Shown: positions 1 through 7,314 of the stretch, in pieces
How the letters are laid out: the number at the start of each line of letters is the position of its first letter
Numbering within the stretch: position 1 is the stretch's first letter
Assembly (NCBI GenBank): GCA_024638395.1
Contig: JAHEKK010000003.1
Span: 1 to 26,751 of the forward strand
Length of the DNA stretch: 26,751 bases
Origin: Gemmatimonadota bacterium
GTDB lineage: Bacteria > Gemmatimonadota > Gemmatimonadetes > Longimicrobiales > Gaopeijiaceae
Direction: 5' to 3'
Position numbers and translations under genes: made by a program
Notes under the pieces: generated by a model
Databases searched by the model: none
Told to the model about the DNA's origin: nothing
Seen by the model: the letters and a program-made list of their open reading frames with translations, nothing else

Positions 1-95
1 ACCAACTGTTCAGGAACAACCGTTCAAAAGCCCGTCGGGAGGGGTGCGTTTCGCCGCTCTCTGTCGGGCTCTGGCCTGAAGTAAACAAATGTTTG

Positions 96-117
96 CGGAC
101 CGGTTGCGACTGGTCCG
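96..117 (+). promoter_or_regulatory. Leader hairpin upstream of pal
   Basis: A 9-bp inverted repeat (CGGACCGGT / ACTGGTCCG, one G-T wobble) encloses the tetraloop TGCG. It lies about 45 nt before the pal start codon, so it would fold in the 5' leader of the pal mRNA if the promoter lies upstream, in the AT-richer stretch around 79-95. The first 160 bases contain no reading frame I can assign. The three forward frames stop at about 79, 84 and 168, and none looks like a recognisable TolB C-terminus. No regulatory role is shown; only the fold potential is visible. Confidence 0.35.
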
Positions 118-160
118 GGGTCGAGTGGGTCATGGTCACCTATCGCAATTGGGAGAAGGA

Positions 161-745
161 ATGTTGAACCCTCGGTCGTTCCTCGTCGCCGTAACGGTCG
201 CTCTGGTCTTCGCCGCCTGTGGAAGCGAGCCACCGCCCCCACCCGAGCCGGTGGGACCCACCCCTGAAGAGATCGAGGCGATGCGGCAGGACTCGATCCG
301 TCGCGTTCGTGAGGCTGAGGAGGCGGCTGCACGTGCCGAGGCCGAGAGGGCCCGCCAGGCGGCAGAGGCGGCCGCAGCCCGCGCCCGGGAGACCCTCACC
401 GAGATGGTGTTCTTCGACTACGACGACGCCAGTCTCACCTCGGAATCCGAGCAACGGCTCCGGGCCAAGCTCGACATCCTCCGGGCCAACCCCGGCGTCC
501 AGCTCCGCATGGAAGGACATGCCGACGAGCGGGGCACGTCGGAGTACAACATCGCTCTGGGGAACGAACGAGCCGAATCGGTGATACAGTTCTTGACCAA
601 CTTCGGTCTCGATGCGGGTCGGTTCAGCGCCGTGAGCTACGGCGAAGAGCGGGCTCTGTCGTCGGGCTCCAGCGAGGCCGCCTGGGCCAGAAACCGCCGG
701 GTGGAGTTCGTGATCACGGCCGGCGGCAACAACATCACCGGATAG
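161..745 (+). CDS. pal: Peptidoglycan-associated outer-membrane lipoprotein Pal
   Basis: This 194-residue protein matches Pal, the lipoprotein that ties the outer membrane to peptidoglycan within the Tol-Pal system. Residues 1-20 form a lipoprotein signal ending VFAAC, with Cys20 as the likely lipidated residue; Phe at -3 is slightly off the usual lipobox. Next come a Pro-rich patch, an Ala/Glu/Arg helical linker (about 50-80) and an OmpA-like domain from about residue 83 to the end. That domain contains the Pal signature GHADERGTSEYN and the following NIALGNERA, which in the family line the diaminopimelate-binding pocket. I chose ATG 161 over the upstream ATG at 89 because it places the signal peptide at the N-terminus and has GGGAGAAGGA just before it. 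cpoB follows, but a strong terminator separates the two. Confidence 0.93.
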   Translation: MLNPRSFLVAVTVALVFAACGSEPPPPPEPVGPTPEEIEAMRQDSIRRVREAEEAAARAEAERARQAAEAAAARARETLTEMVFFDYDDASLTSESEQRLRAKLDILRANPGVQLRMEGHADERGTSEYNIALGNERAESVIQFLTNFGLDAGRFSAVSYGEERALSSGSSEAAWARNRRVEFVITAGGNNITG

Positions 746-765
746 AGAACGGTTACGTTTCCTGA

Positions 766-798
766 GGGACACGGGCTCTGGTTCAGGGCCCGTGTTCC
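766..798 (+). terminator. Long stem-loop downstream of pal (no U-tract)
   Basis: A stem of about 15 bp (arms 766-780 and 784-798, with two G-T wobbles) closes on the three-base loop GTT. No T-run follows it. A shorter 5-bp hairpin (801-805 / 808-812) comes next, and then the intrinsic terminator at 820-855. It could stabilise the pal mRNA 3' end or act as a first, Rho-independent pause site. Its function is inferred from structure and position alone. Confidence 0.45.
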
Positions 799-819
799 GT
801 CGGTCCCGACCGAGACGTA

Positions 820-855
820 GGGTGCCGGGTCCCCAGGGGGCCGGCACCCTTTTTT
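820..855 (+). terminator. Intrinsic terminator between pal and cpoB
   Basis: The perfect 9-bp stem GGGTGCCGG / CCGGCACCC (820-828 and 841-849) has a loop that can extend the pairing (CCCC opposite GGGG) and is followed at once by six T residues (850-855). This is a textbook rho-independent terminator and the strongest in the window. It ends only 27 nt before the cpoB start codon. Confidence 0.88.
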
Positions 856-882
856 GACGCTGCGACGGATTGAGGTGAAACG

Positions 883-1668
883 ATGCTGAGACCTTCGAGG
901 CTTCTGACCCTGTTGCTCCTGGCGCCCCTGGGAGCGTGTGCCACCAAGCGGGATATCCGTGACCTCCAGGCCGAGATCCGGTCCCTGGCCATGCGCCAGG
1001 ATTCAGCCGCTTTGGCGCTTCAGGCCACGAACCGGAACCTCCGGGACTCTCTGCGCACCGTATCGGAGTTCCTCTTCAACATGCGCGGCGAGTCCAACAA
1101 CCAGATGATCGCGATCCAGGACCAGCTCCTCCGGATCGGCGAGCTTACGGGGCAGAGCCAGCGGAGCCTGGCGGGCCTCCGGGACCAGATGGAGCAGAAC
1201 CGGCAACGCCAACCGACCGCTCCCCCCACGCCGGTCCAGCGGGATTCCGCGTCGGACGAATCCGTCGTCCCGGGCACCGGAGGCCCAGCGAGGGGAAGTC
1301 CGGACGAAATGTACGACGCGGCGATCACGCAGCTCAACCGGGGGAGTCTGAGCGTGGCCAGGGCCGCTTTCCAGCAATTCCTGACCCAGCATCCCAATCA
1401 CGCCCTGGCTCCGTCAGCCCACATTCGGCTGGGTGAGATCCTGGCTCAGGACAACCGGCTCGAAGAAGCCGCCCAGGAGTATCTCAAGATCCGTGAGCGT
1501 TTCCCGGGGTCGGAGGAGGTCCCCGTCGCTCTCTATCGCGCCGGCGCCGTCTACCTGGAGATGGAGAACTTCGACCTGGCCCGCCAGTATCTGGAGACCG
1601 TGGTCAACAGCTATCCCGACCACGCCGTGGCCAGCCTGGCCGAGGAACGGCTGAGAGACATCCCGTAG
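883..1668 (+). CDS. cpoB: CpoB/YbgF-like Tol-Pal system TPR lipoprotein
   Basis: The 261-residue protein has the YbgF/CpoB layout: export signal, N-terminal coiled coil, a disordered linker and C-terminal tetratricopeptide repeats. In E. coli CpoB links the Tol machine to peptidoglycan synthesis during constriction. Here the signal ends PLGAC, with Cys19 in lipobox position, so the protein is probably a lipoprotein, whereas E. coli CpoB is a soluble periplasmic protein. Residues 20-110 are rich in heptad-like Leu/Ile/Gln. About 135-261 contain three TPR-like units, beginning with SPDEMYDAAITQLNRG and containing YPDHAVASLAEERL at the end. GAGGTG lies just upstream of ATG 883. Position directly after pal supports the call. 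It is 19 nt from nrdR, so the two may be co-transcribed. Confidence 0.9.
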   Translation: MLRPSRLLTLLLLAPLGACATKRDIRDLQAEIRSLAMRQDSAALALQATNRNLRDSLRTVSEFLFNMRGESNNQMIAIQDQLLRIGELTGQSQRSLAGLRDQMEQNRQRQPTAPPTPVQRDSASDESVVPGTGGPARGSPDEMYDAAITQLNRGSLSVARAAFQQFLTQHPNHALAPSAHIRLGEILAQDNRLEEAAQEYLKIRERFPGSEEVPVALYRAGAVYLEMENFDLARQYLETVVNSYPDHAVASLAEERLRDIP

Positions 1669-1687
1669 CGGAGCGATCCGTCTCTTC

Positions 1688-2221
1688 ATGCGTTGTCCTG
1701 CTTGCCATTCCGCGTCCAGCAAGGTGGTCGATAGCCGAACCGCTCGTGATGGGAGGGCGGTCCGCCGCCGTCGTGAGTGCCTGCGTTGCAGCGACCGGTT
1801 CACGACCTATGAGTATGTTGAGGAGCGCCAGGTCCAGATCCTCAAGCGCAACGGCAGTGCCGAGGAGTTCGACCGTGACAAGCTCCGGATGTCCATCGCG
1901 GTAGCCTGTGCCAAGCGGCCGGTTTCATCGGCGGAAACGGAGGCCCTCGTCGATTCCATCGAAGACACGATCTCCAGGTCGGCCGGCGTCGAAATCCCCT
2001 CGGCGGAGGTCGGGGAGATGGTGATGGAGGGCCTCAAGCCCCTGGACCGGGTCGCCTATGTGCGGTACGCCTCGGTGTACCGCAATTTCCAGGACATCGA
2101 AGAGTTCCAAGAATTCGTGGATGAGTTGAGTGTGAAGGAGCGTCAGCAGGCCGCGGCCCGCTTTCAGGAGGAGTTGTTTCTTCCGCGGCCGGGCGCCGGC
2201 GCGGCCGTCCCGGAGTCCTGA
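1688..2221 (+). CDS. nrdR: Transcriptional repressor NrdR
   Basis: The 177-residue protein is NrdR, the ATP/dATP-sensing repressor of ribonucleotide reductase genes. A zinc ribbon is formed by Cys3, Cys6, Cys31 and Cys34 (CPAC and CLRC), with the Arg-rich stretch RAVRRRRE between them. An ATP-cone domain covers about residues 46-136 and starts QVQILKRNGSAEEFDRDKL. The family is typically about 150-170 residues; the extra C-terminal tail (about 150-177) is Ala/Pro-rich and probably disordered. No ribonucleotide reductase gene or clear NrdR box is visible in the window, so its targets lie elsewhere. tatC starts 5 nt downstream. Confidence 0.95.
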   Translation: MRCPACHSASSKVVDSRTARDGRAVRRRRECLRCSDRFTTYEYVEERQVQILKRNGSAEEFDRDKLRMSIAVACAKRPVSSAETEALVDSIEDTISRSAGVEIPSAEVGEMVMEGLKPLDRVAYVRYASVYRNFQDIEEFQEFVDELSVKERQQAAARFQEELFLPRPGAGAAVPES

Positions 2222-2226
2222 GTCGG

Positions 2227-3225
2227 ATGTCCGCGGTCTGGAAGGACGGCCTCCTGAGGAGGGGCGCAGCGAACCCCAGGGGCGAGATGCCCTTCCTCGA
2301 GCACCTGGAAGAGCTCCGCTGGCGAATCCTGTGGTCCCTGGTGGCGATCGCGGCGTTCACCATCGTCGGGTTCCTGCTCGTCCACTACCTGGAGGTGGTC
2401 GCCCTGCTGCTGGAACCGGGTAAGGACTTCCTCGGTCCCGATTGGCAGCCGATCTTCCTCTCCCCGACCGACCCGTTCTTCCTCCTCCTGAAGCTGGCCC
2501 TGTCCGTGGGCCTGATCCTGGCGTCCCCCGTCATCATCTACCAGGCGTGGTCGTTTCTATCACCCGCCCTGGAGCCTCACGAGAAGCGGGCAATCGTCCC
2601 GGCTCTCTACATGGGTCTGGTGCTCTTCGCCGCCGGGGTGGCGATGGCCTACTACATCGCCCTCCCCATTTCCATTCGGTTCTTGATGGGGCTCCTGACG
2701 GACTTCATGACGCCCAGCATCGAAGCCACGCGCTACCTGGGCTTCGTCATCAAGTTGCTACTGGGCTTCGGGCTGGTCTTCGAGCTACCGGTCGTCATTC
2801 TCATTCTCAGCGCCCTCGGACTGGTGACTCCGGCCTTCCTGCGGGCGCGCAGGCGACACGCCATTGTCATCATCACGGTGGTGGCGAGCTTCCTGTCCCC
2901 CGGCGACGTGATTGCCGTCACCGTCCTCATGATGATCCCCCTCATCTTCCTCTACGAGTTCAGCATCCTGCTCTCGGTGTTTGTATGGAGGCGTCGAGAG
3001 GCGAGGGAGAAGACCATCAACGAGGTCGACCCTCCCAGTGGCGCGGTGGCCTCCGAGGAAGAGCAACCCGTCCCTGCCGGAGCGGCTGCCGGAACGGCGG
3101 CCTCGACCCGTGGCCCTGAGGCAACAGGCGTTCCCGAGCTCCATGGTCCCCGGATCGGATCGGGTGATGTGGACGTGCCCCGCGCCCCCGACCCGACGGG
3201 CGGCGCCGGCGACGAAGAGGAGTAG
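2227..3225 (+). CDS. tatC: Twin-arginine translocase subunit TatC
   Basis: TatC is the multi-spanning receptor that binds twin-arginine signal peptides and recruits TatA to export folded proteins. Residues 20-30 carry the family N-terminal motif (FLEHLEELR, residues 23-31), which sits in the cytoplasm and helps bind signal peptides. About six hydrophobic segments follow, up to roughly residue 250. The family usually ends near here. This protein continues with about 80 residues rich in Pro, Ala, Gly and Glu (about 253-332), a likely disordered cytoplasmic tail. The gene is 5 nt after nrdR and 3 nt before the lptD-like gene. tatA is about 12 kb away in the same window. Confidence 0.95.
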   Translation: MSAVWKDGLLRRGAANPRGEMPFLEHLEELRWRILWSLVAIAAFTIVGFLLVHYLEVVALLLEPGKDFLGPDWQPIFLSPTDPFFLLLKLALSVGLILASPVIIYQAWSFLSPALEPHEKRAIVPALYMGLVLFAAGVAMAYYIALPISIRFLMGLLTDFMTPSIEATRYLGFVIKLLLGFGLVFELPVVILILSALGLVTPAFLRARRRHAIVIITVVASFLSPGDVIAVTVLMMIPLIFLYEFSILLSVFVWRRREAREKTINEVDPPSGAVASEEEQPVPAGAAAGTAASTRGPEATGVPELHGPRIGSGDVDVPRAPDPTGGAGDEEE

Positions 3226-3228
3226 GCT

Positions 3229-6150
3229 GTGACCGGCCTACGGGCGACCGGGGGCCCCCCCGCCACATGGTGGGCCCGTGTGGGCCTCCTGGTCCTGACG
3301 GGCGTCTTGTTGGCGGCTTCAGGGGGCTTCGAGGAAGCCGCCGCCCAGGCCGTGCCCGATTCCATCCAGCGCCGGCTGCAGGAAAGGCTGACCCGGCTGG
3401 GACGTCCGATGGGCGACTCGACGGGTCTCGTCGAGGCAGACTCCACGCTCCTGGCCCAGGCTCGGACTCCCGGCACCCGACGAGCTCCGCCTGCCGCCGA
3501 CTCCACCGCCCGCACGCTCTTCGACCTGCCCGGCTACGAGCTCACACAGTATCAGGGAGAAGGGGCTCAGTTCGAGACGGGCACCCGGGTCCTGACCCTC
3601 ACCGGCGCCGCGGGCCGGAACGCCGTGTTGAACCGACAGGGCATCCAGCTCACGGCCGATTCCGCCGTGGTCTTCGATGAGCGCACGGGGCGGCTGGTGA
3701 CGGTGGGGAGCGAAGCCGTGTACACCCCGGAAAACGGGGACGAGGTGACCACGCGTCGCATCATCTTCGACCTGGATGAGAACCGAGGGACCGCCGAGGC
3801 GGCGCAGACTCAATATGCCCAGGGCACGGGGAACTGGATCATCCGGGGCGACTTTCCCTGGGTGAACCCGGACGTTTCCTACGGTCACGACGTGATGTTC
3901 ACGAGCTGTGAGCTCGATAATCCCCACTACCACTTCTCGGCCGGAGAGATCAAGGTCGTGCCCGGCGGGACCATGGTGGCGAAGAACGTGGTCCTCTATT
4001 TCGCGGACGTGCCGGTGGGATGGCTGCCCTTCGTTGCCCAGAGCACGGAGACGGGAAGGCGCTCGGGTCTGCTACCTATCCGTTTTTCGGTGAACGACAT
4101 CGTCCGCACGTCAAGCAACTACTCCAGGCGCATCTCGAACCTGGGGTACTACTGGGCCATGAGCGACTATACCGATGCCGAGCTGGCCCTCGATTGGTGG
4201 AGCGGGAACTACACGGCAATGACCGGAGCCTTCCGCTACCGCTGGCTGAGTCAGTTCCTGGACGGACGCCTCAACTTCCGGCGTTTCTGGGAAGACTCGG
4301 GGGGTACCCAGTTCGCCCTGGACACGAGCCACAACTGGGATATTTCCGAGCGGACCAAGCTGAACATTTCGGCGGGATACGTTACGAGCTCGTCCTTCGT
4401 TACCCAGAACTCCTTCGATCCCCGGGAGATCACCCAGAGCATCGATTCCGACGCCGGCCTCAGCCGGAGGTTCGATTGGGGCAACCTCTCGGTCACGGCA
4501 AACCGCCGGCAGTTCCTGACGGACGACCGTGTGGAGCAGGAGTTTCCCCGGGTGTCCCTCTCCATGTCGACGATCACGCTCTTGCCGGCGCCCTCCAATC
4601 GGGCTCGTTTCTACAACAACATGACCCTTTCGGCATCCGGCCGATTCTCCCAATCGCTGACCGATCTCGTGGCTCAGGACCTGGTCCAGAACGAGTTCGA
4701 CATCAACCTGACGGACAAGACGGCGCGGAGGGCCGGGCTGAGCTCGACCCTGTCCCTCGGCAGCCTGTCGTTTAGCCAGAGCGCAGACCTGAACCGGCGT
4801 ACCACCAAGGAGGTGCCCGAGGATTTCTTCCAAGTCGAGGACCCTCTCCCCCTCGCGGGTGCGGGCAGCGTGGCCGACCTCCAGCGTTCCACCCTGTTCG
4901 GCCAGGCGGATCACGGCTTCCGGGACTTCGCCAATGAGGAGCTGACCTGGAGCACCAGCGTCAATTACCAACAGAACCTCATCGGGTCGACGAGCATCAC
5001 CCCGCGCCTCACGCTGTCGGGCCGTTCGATACGGTCCGATAGCAGCGTCGTGGCGGGGGACAAGTTCGTGGCCGCGCCCAACCGCATGTCCTTCGGCGCC
5101 CAACTCAAGACCGACATCTACGGGTTCTGGGGCGGATTCGGACGATTCGAACGCCTCCGGCACAAGTTCTCCCCGACCTTCGACTACTCCTTCACGCCGG
5201 AGACGACGCCAACGCTCCTCCAGTCCCAGGTCTTCGGGTCGGCGGCCATCAATCCCCGAAACGAGGTCCGGGTCGGTCTCACGCAAACCCTCGAAGCAGC
5301 GGTCCGTTCAGACGACGGGGACTCGGCCGCGGCCGGAAGGGCACAGGGCAGTACCGCCGGTGGTCCGCAGCGGCTCGAGGTGTCGGAGAAGGTGACCCTG
5401 CTGGCTCTCCGCACCAGCGCCGTCACCTACGACTTCGAGCAGGCCGAGGAGTTCGGCGACTTCAAACGGGGGTTCGCTGACAACCTCACCATTTCCAACC
5501 AGATCAGTTCCGATTTCCTGCGAGGCCTCTCCCTGTCGGTAGACCACGACATCTTCGACGACTCGGATCTCGATCCCTCCGACGGGTCGGGTCAACGGCG
5601 TTTCGATCCTCATTTGGCGAACCTCCGGATGTCCTTCGCCCTGAGCAATCGGTCGGCGCTCTTTCGGTGGATCGCTGGACTTCGTGGGCAGGAGCTACCG
5701 GACGAAGACCCCGAAGAAGACCTTGAAGATCTGGAGACGGCGGATCTCGGCGAGTCGACGATCGTCCCCGGGCTGGGTGGCCGGGACAGGGACCAGGAGC
5801 GACAGCGGCCGAATCAGGGGAGCGTCGGCAACTGGAATGCGTCCCTGTCCTATTCCCTCAATCGGCCCCGCGACGAGCTGCTGGAACGGACCCAGATGAT
5901 GCAGGGCACTCTCCGATTCCAGCCTACGGAAAAGTGGTCGGTCAATTGGAGAACGTCCTACGACCTCGAACGGGCACGATTCAATGACCACATCATCAGC
6001 CTGACCCGCGACCTTCACCGGTGGGAAGCGGACTTCTCGCTCCGTCAGACGGCGACCGGAAACTGGACTTTCATGTTCGAGGTCGCCCTGTCGGACAACC
6101 GGGACCTCCATTTCGACTACCAGCAGCGGAGCGTCGATCAGTTCCGTTGA
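3229..6150 (+). CDS. lptD: LptD-like LPS assembly outer-membrane protein
   Basis: The 973-residue protein resembles LptD, which inserts LPS into the outer leaflet of the outer membrane. A membrane-spanning signal lies at about 15-40 (cleavage probably near AAAQA). Residues about 100-230 resemble the periplasmic OstA jelly roll. Next comes the characteristic stretch FTSCELDNPHYHF, then VPVGWLPF and a long region of alternating polar and hydrophobic residues typical of a beta barrel, to the C-terminus. Only one Cys is present in the whole sequence, so the inter-domain disulfides of E. coli LptD cannot form. An acidic insert (about residues 820-860) probably sits in a loop. The start is GTG, 3 nt after the tatC stop; the next in-frame options would remove the signal. 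The gene could belong to an LPS-independent LptD-like branch, so the substrate is uncertain. Confidence 0.87.
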   Translation: MTGLRATGGPPATWWARVGLLVLTGVLLAASGGFEEAAAQAVPDSIQRRLQERLTRLGRPMGDSTGLVEADSTLLAQARTPGTRRAPPAADSTARTLFDLPGYELTQYQGEGAQFETGTRVLTLTGAAGRNAVLNRQGIQLTADSAVVFDERTGRLVTVGSEAVYTPENGDEVTTRRIIFDLDENRGTAEAAQTQYAQGTGNWIIRGDFPWVNPDVSYGHDVMFTSCELDNPHYHFSAGEIKVVPGGTMVAKNVVLYFADVPVGWLPFVAQSTETGRRSGLLPIRFSVNDIVRTSSNYSRRISNLGYYWAMSDYTDAELALDWWSGNYTAMTGAFRYRWLSQFLDGRLNFRRFWEDSGGTQFALDTSHNWDISERTKLNISAGYVTSSSFVTQNSFDPREITQSIDSDAGLSRRFDWGNLSVTANRRQFLTDDRVEQEFPRVSLSMSTITLLPAPSNRARFYNNMTLSASGRFSQSLTDLVAQDLVQNEFDINLTDKTARRAGLSSTLSLGSLSFSQSADLNRRTTKEVPEDFFQVEDPLPLAGAGSVADLQRSTLFGQADHGFRDFANEELTWSTSVNYQQNLIGSTSITPRLTLSGRSIRSDSSVVAGDKFVAAPNRMSFGAQLKTDIYGFWGGFGRFERLRHKFSPTFDYSFTPETTPTLLQSQVFGSAAINPRNEVRVGLTQTLEAAVRSDDGDSAAAGRAQGSTAGGPQRLEVSEKVTLLALRTSAVTYDFEQAEEFGDFKRGFADNLTISNQISSDFLRGLSLSVDHDIFDDSDLDPSDGSGQRRFDPHLANLRMSFALSNRSALFRWIAGLRGQELPDEDPEEDLEDLETADLGESTIVPGLGGRDRDQERQRPNQGSVGNWNASLSYSLNRPRDELLERTQMMQGTLRFQPTEKWSVNWRTSYDLERARFNDHIISLTRDLHRWEADFSLRQTATGNWTFMFEVALSDNRDLHFDYQQRSVDQFR

Positions 6151-6167
6151 GGCCGACTCACCCTCGG

Positions 6168-6210
6168 ACGGGGCTCTCGCCCCGTGGCATCGCGGGGGCT
6201 GGCGCCAGCC
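6168..6210. terminator. Paired hairpins in the convergent gap after lptD
   Basis: The 75-nt gap between the convergent lptD-like gene and the minus-strand gene at 6226 holds a 7-bp hairpin (ACGGGGC, loop TCTC, GCCCCGT; 6168-6185) and then the perfect 14-bp palindrome GGCTGGCGCCAGCC (6197-6210). Neither has a T-run on either strand. They may serve as a bidirectional termination zone, but this is inferred only from position and symmetry. Confidence 0.4.
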
Positions 6211-6225
6211 AGGAAAGGTCCTTGC

Positions 6226-7284
6226 CTAGCCCAACCTGCGGCAGCGGTCCACGATCTCCCGCTTCGCCTTCCCCGGGTCGTCCATCAGCTCGAAGAAATC
6301 CCTCAGGTATTCGTCGGCCTGCTCCCTGCTTTCATCGTCCCAGCCCTCCATCTCGGCGTACAGCCCGGCCACCCCGTCCGGGAGGGACCGGAAAGGCGCC
6401 AGGGCAGTCTCGGCTTCGAGACCGTCGTGGCATACGCCGCGATAGAGTCGTTGGCGCACGTGTCGAATCCCCAGGGTCTCGTTGGGCCGGGCATATCGGG
6501 CGCTCACCAGGCCGGACCAATCGAAATCGTAGGGAATCGGCAGGAGGTCGCCGTCAGCGGTTCGCACGATGACGACGTTGTGTGACTCCACCAGGGAGAA
6601 GTCGGTATTTCCGATCATGTACTGGAAGACCGATACGCGGGTCTCAGTGCCTGGGGCATATCGGAGGGGATGGATCTGTTCGAAGACCTCGATCGAGCCC
6701 CCCAGCCGTTCCGCCATCCGTTCTTCGTCTTCGATCAGGAAGCCCGGGTGGGTCGCAGACTCGCCCTCCTCCGGGTCCGAGTAGGTGACCATGACCATCC
6801 GGGCGCGGAAGCTCTCATCCGTGATCGTGTTGTACAGGCGATAGGCCAGGTACTCCTCGAAGACGTTCTGCTCGTACTGGTCGCCATCCCGGCAGTGGGT
6901 GACCAGCTTCAAGCGGTTTTGTCCCTCGAAGACTGTGCCCTCCACCTCATCCGTCGCGAAGTTGAGTCGCAGGGGCGGCATGTCCCGACAGGTCGATCGC
7001 TCCTTCCTGAAATTCCCTCTGGAGCGGAAGCGGACTTGCGCCTCGCCCGCTTCGCCGCCGGTCTCCCAACGGAGGATCATGTCATGGTATACGGGCTCGT
7101 CGCCCCGGTCCTCCTCCATGGCACGGATCGGACCCACCACCTCCAGGGTTATCATTTCATGGGCGGCGAAAAGGGGGTCCTGTACCCGGTCCGGGATTCC
7201 GGCATCCGGGGCTCCCTGGGAGGGGGCTTGGGGCACGACGAGCGACATGACCAGGGGTAGCAATGTGGTAAGGGTGGCCACCAT
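6226..7284 (-). CDS. Secreted protein of unknown function with CotH-like kinase motifs
   Basis: I cannot name this 352-residue protein. A signal peptide covers about residues 1-20 (cleavage near VPQA or PSQG). Several short motifs recall the CotH spore-coat kinase family, whose members have an atypical protein-kinase fold. These are RGNFRK (90-95), a Lys in NRLKL (126), the helix EEYLAYRLYN, then GNTDFSLVESHN (Asp228, Asn236) followed by LLPIPYDFDWSG (Asp253, Asp255). The last two are laid out like a catalytic Asp/Asn loop and a metal-binding Asp. The resemblance is by eye and could be superficial. ATG 7284 is preferred to a longer reading frame because GGAGGAGG lies just upstream and the signal peptide begins there. 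The gene is divergent from the phosphatase and convergent with the lptD-like gene. Confidence 0.8.
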   Translation of the reverse strand: MVATLTTLLPLVMSLVVPQAPSQGAPDAGIPDRVQDPLFAAHEMITLEVVGPIRAMEEDRGDEPVYHDMILRWETGGEAGEAQVRFRSRGNFRKERSTCRDMPPLRLNFATDEVEGTVFEGQNRLKLVTHCRDGDQYEQNVFEEYLAYRLYNTITDESFRARMVMVTYSDPEEGESATHPGFLIEDEERMAERLGGSIEVFEQIHPLRYAPGTETRVSVFQYMIGNTDFSLVESHNVVIVRTADGDLLPIPYDFDWSGLVSARYARPNETLGIRHVRQRLYRGVCHDGLEAETALAPFRSLPDGVAGLYAEMEGWDDESREQADEYLRDFFELMDDPGKAKREIVDRCRRLG

Positions 7285-7314
7285 CGCCTCCTCCTCTCCG
7301 GAAGGGAACAACGC

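Noticed and set aside
1..160. Possible C-terminus of an upstream gene such as tolB
   Set aside because: Expected from pal gene neighbourhoods, but none of the three forward frames gives a recognisable TolB tail before its stop.
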